DNA of 20,881 bases, taken from Phaeoceros laevis (Eukaryota > Anthocerotophyta > Anthocerotopsida > Notothyladales). Each line of letters begins with the position of its first letter. Position 1 is the first letter of the stretch. The notes beneath the pieces were generated by a model, which made no database searches, was not told the DNA's origin, and worked only from the letters and a program-made list of their open reading frames with translations. The stretch covers positions 1 to 20,881 of the forward strand of contig JBNGIQ010004521.1 of NCBI GenBank assembly GCA_049999765.1. The letters are read 5' to 3'. Shown in pieces: positions 9,703 through 19,407 of the stretch. The translations under genes were made by a program, and so were the position numbers.

Positions 9703-10512
9703 TTCCCTCTCTCTCTCTTTCATCCGTCCGCGCCTGCTATAGACTACTGCAGCTGGCTGCCTGTGGCCCTCTTGTCCCCTTCCTCCCCGTTCCGTCCCTC
9801 GGTCTCTTTCTTAATCTTTTCTCCTCACCGATCCTCCTCTTTTTTGCTCATAATCTTCTCGGCCTCCTCCCTTGGTCTTTTTGTCGACTCGATCTGCTGG
9901 TCCAGGCCCTCCGCCTCGCCCTGCCCAGTTGCTCCTGCTGCCTGCGCGATCGTTTCTTATTTTTCTTTTTCCTCCACTCGATAGTTGTTCATCGTCCACT
10001 TCTTCCCCTACCTGGACGCACGCCTGCAAGCAAGCAAACTCCCTGCTTGTCTCGCTTCCCAGGTCAGGAGGATTTGCACCAGTGCTGGCTGCTTCGCGGA
10101 TTGCTTGCGTGCCAGCAGAGGAGGCCAAAAAAATTGCGGTTGCCGCAATTGTGCGCCGGGCGGTGGAGCGCATGGGGTGAGCTAAGCTGCCTGCAACCGG
10201 ATGATGGCGCAACGCAGATCCTCCCGCCACCGCAATGTTGTGCTCTTGCTGCTAGGCCTGCGCTCCACCAGATTCACCAGGACCGCCGTCTCTCACACGG
10301 ATTCCACATTCGCCACCGGCATCAGCGTCACCAACAGCAGCTGCACCGGCAGGACCAGTGGCAGCAGCTGCACCTCATCCGCCGCTAGCCGCCTGACAGA
10401 AAGCACGCAATTTTGGTGACTGAGGGAGAGTGAGCCAGGCAAGCCGGAGGCAGAGAGAATTGAAGCGCACGGACGGTCGGTCGGCACGGACGTTAATTTC
10501 CGAGGTCTATGC
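9703..10512 (+). promoter_or_regulatory. pyrimidine-rich promoter/5' leader of the AHL gene
   Basis: CT-rich blocks at about 9703-9722 and 9771-9845 resemble the Y-patches of plant core promoters and leaders, with a weak ctatag element at 9738. The 800 bases before the AHL start contain several upstream ATGs. One frame beginning at 10201 (second ATG at 10204, with A at -3 and G at +4) runs 72 codons to a TGA at 10417-10419. The transcription start is unknown, so the exact extent of leader and promoter, and whether the leader is spliced, are inferred. Confidence 0.35.
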
Positions 10513-12573
10513 ATGGAAGGCAGGGATGCAGGAGGGGGGGGAGCAGGGGCGCCCGGATCTCATCTGCAGCCCACGGCAGCAGGCCAATTCGGTAATCTGT
10601 ACCAGCAGAGCCCGGGTGGTGGCGGCCGCCCTCCCATGGGGACGCCGCAGGCGGGCGGAGTAGGCGTAGTGCTCGCCCCCTCCCCGGTCAGGCCCGCCAT
10701 CTTAACCCCTAGCAGCATGGACACGCCGCCCTCCGCCTCGGCCCCGCACTCAATGGCCTCCATCACCATGTCAGTGGCGCCTCCCACCAACCTCTCCACC
10801 ATGGGCATGCCCGGCATCCCGGGCATCACACTCGCCCCTCCGCAGGTCTCTTCCACTCCTCCCGCCTCACGGGGAGCCAGCGGTCTGGCGGAGCCGCTCA
10901 AGAGGAAGAGGGGCAGGCCCAGGAAGTACGGCACCACAGATGGAGCTTCCCCGGCCTCCCACACCGAAGCCCTCGTCGTCGCCAACAATTCCGCCTCTCC
11001 TGCCGCTGCCGCTTCCACGCCTGTCTCCCCCTCGGAGAAGAGAGGACGGGGCCGCCCTCCTGGCTCCGGGAAGAAGCAACAGCTCGCTGCTCTTGGTGCG
11101 TTGCCTGCCACCTGCCTGCCGCTCCTCCATTTTTTCAAATTGCTGCCTGTCCTCTGCCATTACTCGATGCGCGTAAAAGCTGGTCTCACCTGCTCCTGCC
11201 TTTCTGTTTTCCTTTGCTGCGATACTTGTGCTGTGCTCACCAGGGGCTCTTCTGGCAGGCTCATCAGGTCAAGGCTTCACCCCTCATGTCCTCACCATTG
11301 CCGCAGGAGAGGTGAGCTACCTTGCCCGCGTCGTGAGATTAGACTGTATTAGCGCTGTGCATCCCTTTCCTTTCACAATATCTAAGTTCGGCCAGCTTTT
11401 TGTTGTTGCTGGAATTGCATATATCCGATTTCAGCTCCAAGTAGCTGCTCAACTATACTTATCACCTTGTCTGCTTTCCTTTTTTGTGACAAACTGCAGG
11501 ATGTTGCAAACAAAATTCACGCCTTCGCTCAATTGGGCACACGTGCTGTGTGTGTGATGTCTGCCAACGGCGCCATCTCTAACGTCACTTTAAGGCAGCC
11601 TGCCACATCGGGTGGCACTGTTACGTATGAGGTAACCTGCACCACCTGTGCTCATCTATTCTGTTTTCCGCGCCCGGTCTTCATAAATTCTGCTGAACGA
11701 TTTATGCCACACTATTTTCTCTGGTGTAGAATTTATTTCGATTTTACTAGAAAAAGAACTGCCCTGCCATTTTAAACTCGGAGGTCCCCGATGGGTGCAT
11801 GCATGTTTCTCACTGATTGTCATCCTGGCTTCGTAAGCAATATGCAATGCCTCATACTGCTACTATTTTTTCAAACTGGTCGCCAGATTGAACTGCAGCT
11901 AAAATGTAGAGCTTGGCTCACTTGTGCTCCTCTGTTCATGAGCTTGATAGTATGCAGTGCACAGAGGTCACTAATGCTGTTTTTTTTTGTGTTTTTACAG
12001 GGAAGATTCGAAATCCTGTCTCTGTCAGGTTCTCTTTTGTCCTCTGAATCCGGTGGCACCCGTCGGAGAGAGGGTGGTCTTAGTGTGTCGCTAGCAGGGC
12101 CTGATGGTCGTGTTGTGGGTGGTGGTGTCGGTGGCATGCTGACAGCAGCAAGTCCAGTTCAGGTGAGATTGTAAAACTCTCAACCGGTCTGGCAGCTGTG
12201 AAAGCTTCTCCAGTCTGTGTGGGGTTGTGTTCAGCGGATGTCAATCAGTAGTGCGATGTCATGACAGCAAGGGTGGATTACTATGTTGCAGGTGGTGGTT
12301 GGAAGCTTTGTTTCCGATGGTGGAAAGAGTCCCCCAAGGACTGGCAATGGGGACTCACCTGGGCTACTTGCCTTAAGTGTCAGAACTCCCAAAAGTGAGT
12401 CCACAGGAACCAAAGGTGCAAGCTCTCCATTGAGTCAAAGCGTAGCAGGAGGTGGAAGTGGCGCACAACCTCATCAGGTGCTCACTCAGGTTCCTCAACC
12501 CGCCCATTGGGCGGGTTCCACTGTGGATACGAGAAGGAATACAGATATTAACGAGCCTCCTCATGATAGATGA
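10513..12573 (+). CDS. AHL: AT-hook motif nuclear-localized protein (AHL), type II, with PPC/DUF296 domain
   Basis: Five exons: 10513-11095, 11259-11311, 11500-11631, 12001-12162 and 12292-12573, giving 403 residues. All introns are GT-AG. An in-frame TGA at 10417-10419 closes the frame upstream with no other ATG between. Residues 1-129 are Gly/Pro/Ser-rich and probably disordered. AT-hook 1 (130-140) has core RGRPRKYG and AT-hook 2 (177-189) has core RGRPPGSGKK; this pairing defines type II AHLs. The PPC domain runs from about 198 to 320, with GFTPHVLTI, the SANGAISNVTLRQ segment and the diagnostic GRFEIL at 257-262. The tail ends in a TDIN segment typical of the family. Known of the family: the hooks bind the minor groove of AT-rich DNA and the PPC domain oligomerises and recruits transcription factors, acting in the nucleus on growth and developmental genes. 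Residue-level exon joins reproduce the domain without gaps, so the model is firm. The exact AHL number cannot be assigned. Confidence 0.95.
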
Positions 12574-13000
12574 GCAGGGCATATGCATGTTGGCCATTGA
12601 ATGACTGCGACCCATTGGTGAGAGACCCCAGTCCACTTTGAGGTGTGCTTGTGCTGCCAAGCTAACGTGTAGACCTGTTGGTGAAGTTATTTTGGCCAGA
12701 TGGAGGAAGATACATCAATGTACTTACCGACCCAGTGTAGGGTAGGGTAGCTGAATTTTTTGCATGTCAGTCAGTAGTAGGCTAGGCCATTGCGGAGTAC
12801 TAGTTTCAGGGGAGCTGATTGCTTTCTTCATGAAGAGCATAGCCAATGTAGCGACTCTAGCCAGCAGCTTCAGCGATGTGGTTCAGACACCCTTTGAACA
12901 AGGTTTTAGTGGACGAACTCCCCTGCGGGCGGGTGTAGATTTCCCTTCTGAAAATGTGCCTGGACCTCTTCCAATGCCTTGTATATTTACTGATTTACGG

Positions 13001-13008
13001 TATATAAA
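13001..13008 (+). promoter_or_regulatory. TATA box-like element in the AHL-ORP interval
   Basis: TATATAAA on the plus strand, 89 bases before an ATG (13097) that opens a 31-codon frame ending at a strong donor, AGA|GTAAGT (13189/13190). The spacing suits a real core promoter, but the downstream gene is uncertain and the element could also lie in the AHL 3' region. Confidence 0.3.
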
Positions 13009-13096
13009 GGCACTCTGTTTTTTCGTGTGTTCAGCTTTATGTGCTTGCCTGCCCTAGGCGAGTCTAGTCTAGTCTAGGGCCTGTACTTGCACAGTT

Positions 13097-13954
13097 ATGA
13101 GAGAGTTCGAGAGGGTGGTCGGTTCAGTGCGTCCTGTACGGTGCCCTTTTCGGACCGAAACCTCAAAGGTCTTTTTCGCCACTGGTAGAGTAAGTTTGTT
13201 CCATCCATTTAATTTGACTCCCCAAGGTATCAAAACCGGAAGTCTATTCGACTTGACATGAAAGGAAGATTATCCGCCTGCTCATCATCTGCCTATCATT
13301 GGTTGATGGCCTGATGCCCTAAGTTATCCACCTACTGTATTCACGTTCGTAGCCTCCCTGCCAACCGGGTTCACAGGTGACTGAATTTTACATTCCATCG
13401 AACTTACATAACTTGGAAATGTAAGGTCCAAATTGTCGTAAAATTGGGATTACCTTCTCCAAGTTTGAGGCTCAGGCAGCGCTGAAAAGATTCGGCATAC
13501 AGACTCCGCTAGCACTGGCAGGAGCATCAGACATCAGACGTCTTAGATACATGTCTGTCTGAAAGAGTTGTTGACTGAAAGGTTGATGAGTAGAGTCAGT
13601 GGCGAAAAAACTTGGCCATCTTGCCAATTTGGGCCTCTCCTCTCGCAGGAGTTTGTCGCACCGTCCAGAAGTGGCTGGCCTGCTTCATGCATCATGTTAT
13701 ACGGGCTCACGAGGATGAGGGTCAGCTGTCAGAGATCCGAGACAGCATGCTTCCGCTCCTGGCAGACTCTCTGGCACCTGCTGCTGCAAACTGTGGCGGT
13801 GCGCGGTGAACAACCTAGACTACGTAAAACATTGTCCATTCCCCTGCCGGCACGGCGATCTCTCCCGACTCTTTTAGGAAGCTTTCGCGGTTATAACCTT
13901 GGACGAGCCCACCTTGTTAAAGTCACAGTAGTAGATCATTCAAAGATATGTTGA
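13097..13954 (+). pseudogene. possible unrecognised or broken plus-strand gene (coding-like fragments)
   Basis: Several stretches look like protein-coding exons but do not join cleanly. From the ATG at 13097 a frame gives MREFERVVGSV... up to the GTAAGT donor at 13190. Around 13380-13560 a frame reads VTEFYIPSNLHNLEM, stops at a TAA, then in the same frame continues through FSKFEAQAALKRFG and ends SVDIS-like at a TGA. One extra base just before that stop would lead into LKELLTERLMSR. After a CTCGCAG acceptor (13650) a 50-codon stretch reads VCRTVQKWLACFMHH and onward. After a CTTTTAG acceptor (about 13878) a last stretch reads EAFAVITLDEPTLL and stops. I recognise no family. It could be a pseudogene, a gene with sequencing indels, or chance. 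Confidence 0.25.
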
Positions 13955-13984
13955 GGAGGGGCTTGACGCACTTCTGGCCTTCGC

Positions 13985-14000
13985 TTTATTGCGTTTTATT
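13985..14000 (-). terminator. two polyadenylation signals for the ORP gene
   Basis: On the minus strand AATAAA occurs twice, at 13995-14000 and 13985-13990, 174-189 bases after the ORP stop codon. This is the expected place for a 3' end signal and implies a 3' untranslated region of about 200 bases. Confidence 0.6.
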
Positions 14001-14173
14001 CTCATGACAGTGTACATGAGCGCATCCCCAGATGGGGACGACGTACTCTCACGGTACGCATCTCAATGGAGATGTCTATCTGGTTTCTAAGAATCAGGTA
14101 CTCGCTATCTAGAAAGAATCACATCTAATCCTCAAATGTACAGTACTCCTCCTCGGCTGGATGCTTCGTCCAG

Positions 14174-17100
14174 TTACATGATGTCGGGACAGATCTCCCA
14201 AGCCCTCTTCTCGCGTGCTTCCCAATACTTTTGTTGGTACACCCAAGATGGTTCCTCGCCGTCATTGATTGTTCTCACCTGCCAAACTCCAGGCACCCTC
14301 TGCAGGACAACACCGAATCACACAATTTCCAGTGCTTCGCCTCATCAGGGCATTTTCAAAAACCGTGATGTTATCTGATGAAGTAACGTGACAACTGGTT
14401 TGTCTACACACCTGCCGAAACCACAAGGGCCGCCATTCCTCGCCCCTGTCTTTCCGCAACTTCTGGGCTCTTCTTTGCTTCTCTTCTAGCCTTAACTTCT
14501 CGGGTGTGGCTTTCTCCAAATCCCCATCTTCCTGCATCCCGATGAACACCCGCCAGAGTGACTCCTCAGCCGGATACAGAAGAACTGGTGCGCATCTGCA
14601 GGAAATTGCAAGGGAAGGCACGTACCAATCCACGTTGATCGGAGCGTAGCCTCGAGTCCGTGGGTGGTAGCGCTTCAGCTAGCTTTGGGGTCAATTCTGC
14701 AACGACAAGCTCGGGACAATTCCACTCAAACATCAGCGGGTGTCCCAGCTCTCAAAAGACGGGGTGAAACAGAAGCAGATTACGTGGATGTGCAAGCCGA
14801 TCCAGGGGCATCACCATTCAAGCCGATGGCAAAAGTTGTAAAACAATACTGCTCGTGGAAGTCCTCAGGAGCCTCCGGACTTTTCCACAGGCATCTTACA
14901 TCCTCTGAGCTCCTTCCAGGGGTTGCGGTGGGCTCTGAGGATCCGTATATCGTATCCATATAACTGCCGTATAGTGACAGCCGAGGAACTCCAGCAGCAT
15001 CATACACCTGTCCCCACAGTCCACAACCCACAGGCGCAGAGTATGTTGTCATCCTATCCATAGCTCCACTAATATTTTTGTTATGGAGGGAAGGGCCAAG
15101 AGAGAACTACAACAAAAACACACTATCCACCTTTCCAGAAATTCGGCACCTCTCTCTGCTGGTAGCCTTGTGAAACCGAACCCGGCTGTGCTCGCCAGTT
15201 GCATGATTTCGCACAACCAGTTCCCCGTAGTTGTCTATCCATAGTTTTCCGACCACCACGTTGTGCACACAGGTTGTCAACTTGTTCCATGTAAAATGGT
15301 CACCGTGCTTTTGAAAGCGCAAATGACATAGGCCTGTAGGTATAATCTGAGGAAAGAACAGTCACTTAAGATCAGAGGATACAACCGCAGGTGACAGTGT
15401 AATGTAGCAGAGGCAAGTTCACAGAATCCAGCGAAGCCACCAAGAACAGGCAGTACCCCCATTCAGAAACTGACCTCCACACTCTTTCCCCAAAACTTGT
15501 TCCTTATTTCAATTTCACCATACACAACATAATCGCCTGGCTTGCTTTCGGCCTGAAATGCCATGATTGGTGGATGGTGACTCACCTGCAAGGAAGAATG
15601 TCAAGGTTAGAAATATCCTGTCAATGAGATTATATCAACAACACAGCAACCAACAACAATAGAGCTGTCAGTCGCACCTGCTCTGCAAGAAACCAGGCCC
15701 GCCCATCGGGTGCCAGCCACTCATACGTTTCCCCCAACATTGGGTTGAATGGCTTTGCATCTCGATGGATGCTACCATGGTAAGTAGAGCATGCAAATGC
15801 AGATACCCAGAGAAGCCGCTCAAGGGAGTCCTTCTCTTGTGACGCAATTTCAAGCAAGTCCCTGCACATTGATTAGCTGGACGTTACATCCATTCTCTTA
15901 GGCCCACATTGTAAGAAATGGACATACAAACCAGTCCAGAGTAAGCTGATCAACTTCCCCGGTTACCTGTACTGCATTTCCTCAGCACTGCGCTGAAGCC
16001 CACATTGTAAGAAAGGGACATACAAACCAGTCCAGAGTAAGCTGATCAACATCCCCGGTTACCTGTACTGCATTTCCTCAGCACTGCGCTGAAGCACTGA
16101 CAGAGGTTCATTGATTGTAGCAGGCATAGTTATGCGGTTTAGGTCCTTGCCAATAGCATTCTTCAACACCGTCCAGAGACTGAAGCCGCGGTTCAGGGGT
16201 CGTGGTGCTGGCAGCCTGCATTGACAGTACCAAGACACGTAGGCAGAGATTCCCAGTGCTACCCACAAACGGAAACAGACTGGGCAGGACAGAAGCTAGT
16301 GCAAAGACGTTAATATCACCTCATCCTTGCGGTGTTGAGTTCCTCTGTTTCAGCCTCTGACAGGTTATCCGCATCAACTAAGGTATCACCTTCTTCAGGG
16401 GGTTCTACAGCACCATCAGCACTTTCTGCTATACCTTCTTGTTCCGCTGAGGGAGTTGCTTTTGCCATGAACTCATATTGATTTAAAACCTCAAGAGCCT
16501 CGAAGTATTCCTGAGAAAGAAAAACGATGAGTTGGTAGCGTCCACTAGCGGTAGACTAGTTCTTAAAGAGACAACCCTACACAGTACCGTCCACATCCCG
16601 TGGACATTCTTAGAGCATACCTCATTAGTCAGTTCACTTGCCACAATAGAAGCATCATCCTCAGTCTCATCGCCATCGCCATCTTCTTCATCATCACCGT
16701 CCTCACCATCATTATCCGTTGGGATTTTGCCCTTCCCAGCAACCAATCTAGGATCCCTCTACAATCACAACAGAAAATGCAGTATCAAGGAATAAACCGA
16801 ACTGCTGGTTCATCAGCACTCCAACACCAGTAGACAGATATAATAAGCTGATATGTACCAAAAGCAGTAATAAGTAAAACCTTAAGCTGATCTTTCAAAC
16901 GTGTTAAAGCCATCCGATCACGCTGAAGTTCAGGAAGCATAGCCAGCGATTCCTGCAGCACTGCATTTTCTGCCTCCAATTCAAGAACCCTGTGTATTTC
17001 TTCTCTCAGCACCTGCCAATCAGAAGCGACCCATCAGTAGTTGCCAAGCTTCGAAGGCATAACAGCCTTCAGTCAAACATCTAACCAGCCGTTCACACTC

Positions 17101-19407
17101 ATCAGTGTGAGTGGATAATTGGGTGCTGATATCACCTCAGAGAAGGCGTCTATTAGGCTGTTCCAAGTTGCTTGGATTGGGCCATGGCATTCCTCTGTCT
17201 CCACTTCCACGCGATGCTTTGTTCCCTCTTGCTCTACAGAACACCTTGGAAGAAATGCAAAGACATCTCTTTCTGTACCTTTGGATTCAAAACCCTTGGC
17301 AGCAGAGGTTTCTGGTTTGCTCACCCCTACTTGGTTTAACCCTTCTCCCTCTTTGGCCTGAATGCCATCTTTAACAAAAGAACTAACAATAGAGTCATTA
17401 ATATCACGAGACACTGAATTAGATCCAAGCTCTGAATCACTACTCACTATTGTGCTTAGCCCGGGTCGTGTGGATATGCCATCAACTGACTCCCGGGCAA
17501 CTTCAGAGTCGGAAAAGTGACCATTCAGCCCTATGGTCTGCTGGTTTTCAGATTTCTGCTGCCTTTTTGCACAAGTTGCACAAAAGCAACTCCCTTGCTG
17601 ATGCAGGCAAAGATACTCTTGGTGCCTCGGTGTATCGTGTACCGAGAACGAGAGACTTCGTCGTCTTTGCTTTCGGTCCTTAGCATCACTAGGAGTTGGC
17701 ACGGTTGGTCCAGACCTACTGGTCATCAAACTGGTGGTTTCTCTTTGCCTATTGCCATCGCTGTCCCCTCTCCATGGTCTGAAAATCGAACGCTGCCCTG
17801 CCTTTTCTCGGGAACCACTGGTAACATGAGCGTCAGCTGTATCAGACCTTCTTGGAGAAATGTGACCATTTTCCAATCTGCTACCTTCTGGAGAAGACAC
17901 CTGTTTCCTGTGGTTCTCGGGACCCCTGCTTTCTCCAGTTACTGGACCATGTGTCCCTGCATGGTCAGTCACGTTGTTGGCACTCGTGGACTTTTTCATC
18001 GGCCCACTTGTGAATCCCAAAGCTCCTGAAATGGCCGACAACGAGCGCTGCAGACTTTGAAGTTGCTGCAGAAAAGCTGCAAAACATCACAACAAGGGCA
18101 AGGCAAAAATTGAAATCCGCACTGAGCCAGATCCGTCGCTACATCATACGCTGAGCATATGTACAACTAAAACAAACATTATGACCGGCTAAGCTACATA
18201 CCATGCTGAGCAGGCTCTAGTTCCTGTAACCGTGCATGGACCCTCCTATTGAGTTCTTTCTCCTGTTCCTCCCACTCCTCGCGAATATGCTGCAATAGTA
18301 GGTAGTTTCCATAAGAGGAGACCATGTTTAAATGGCCCGAACAACAGTATATGCTTGAACAGCTAAATAAAGCCTGCAAACCGAGGTCCCAGAAATGACT
18401 TTGAAACAGGGCTCTCCGCACAAGAGAGAGATCGGAAGCTGTACCGGTGGCAATGCCTGATTCTGAGGAAACAGAGTGCTACCCGGTCGCACTCCTACTT
18501 GAGCTTTCTGAACAGATTTGTTGTATGTGCTGATGGACTCCCGAATCGTATCCACCCAAGCCTGCTCGCTATCAAGTCATCATTAAAGCATTGTTTTGAT
18601 TGGAGTACACCTCACCAAACAGAGCTCATCTCGCTAGAGACAGTTGTCACCACATATTTCCTCTCAGGCAACAACCGAAGGGCCAGGATGTGACAAAAGC
18701 CTACCTGCCTGAATTCCCTATTTATAGTGCGCAGATAGTAGACCACCGAACCTTTGGCTATCTTGAATTGCCTATCCTTTCCAAGAACCGGTGCAACATT
18801 GGCGCCCTGGTTCATGCCAAAACATTACGCAGTATGAGCATATGTCATGAATTCCACTTTCAGCAAGCGCATGGAATTGGAAGCAAGAAAACATTAGGAC
18901 ATACATGTCACGACTAGGACATGGTAAACTCCACACCAAGTATGATCCCGCAGACCATACCAAGCCAGTCTCGGAGGCTCGACCTCGCAAAACACAGTGC
19001 ATCCAGAAAAGAACACAGCAGCTAGCCTGCCCCTACGTATACGCACAAGGATGTGGCTTCTGAGCAGGGAGATGCGAGGGGATTACGAGGAGGCTGATGC
19101 ATCCAGGCCGCCCAATTTGATCAGAAGTCTTGTAGTATAAAAGCAGGCCGGGAGGATGTGCAACAAACCACCTACGTCTCCAGCGCTTGAATCTTCCGGC
19201 CCAGACAAGCACCCATCCAGCAGGCGGCTGCCCCCGGATGGGGACGTTACTGGCACCAGAAGCGTTGCTGCCGCCGTGGCTGCTCTTGTGCCAGCGCCGA
19301 GGATCATAGATCCTCCTGTTCCCCCCTTGCCCTGTGGAGCTATCAGGCTGGGGTGCCCCTCCCCGCAGCCGCTGCTGCCGCCGGCGCTGTTGGCTCATGC
19401 TCGCCAT
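14174..19407 (-). CDS. ORP: oxysterol-binding protein-related protein (ORP) with PH domain, FFAT motif and OSBP-related domain
   Basis: Fifteen exons: 19407-19087, 18806-18705, 18561-18445, 18289-18202, 18076-17136, 17012-16881, 16758-16621, 16510-16320, 16215-16063, 15861-15678, 15585-15475, 15346-15131, 15007 to 14815 or 14784, 14584 or 14595 to 14412, and 14278-14174. The start is the first ATG after an in-frame TAG. The product is about 1,054-1,068 residues. A PH domain (about 64-155) spans exons 1-3, from RWRRRWFV to the C-terminal-helix Trp143. Coiled coils lie at about 181-222 and 524-567. Exon 5 is a long disordered linker with a basic patch (342-350) and a Cys cluster (366-378). An Asp/Glu tract (583-603) precedes an FFAT-like EYFEALE (614-620). 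The lipid-transfer domain starts near 678, with PFNPMLGETYEW (765-776), the signature EQVSHHPP (788-795) split between exons 10 and 11, and a C-terminal YWEAREKRAWEICPDIM. Known of the family: ORPs exchange sterol or phospholipid against PI4P at ER contact sites. Uncertain points: the exon 5/6 and 13/14 junctions. Confidence 0.93.
15902..16093. repeat. 96-bp tandem duplication across the ORP exon 9/intron 9 boundary
   Basis: 15902-15997 and 15998-16093 are direct copies differing at two positions (15919/16015 and 15955/16051). Each copy carries the last codons of exon 9 and the GTAACC donor, so the splice donor is present twice (16062 and 15966 on the minus strand). The duplication makes intron 9 201 bases long; without it, it would be 105, similar to its neighbours. 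The copy nearer exon 9 keeps the reading frame into exon 10. Confidence 0.95.

Noticed and set aside
10560-11138. 192-codon open frame on the minus strand
   Set aside because: It is antisense to AHL exon 1. GC-rich Gly/Pro coding sequence commonly leaves an open opposite frame.
15955-15998. second copy of the exon 9 end as an extra exon
   Set aside because: It has the donor, but any transcript retaining it reads TAA directly after the first donor position; it is better seen as part of the duplicated intron.
17517-18029. 170-codon open frame on the plus strand
   Set aside because: It is antisense to the long ORP exon 5, whose frame continues a well-supported gene; the plus frame has no domain.
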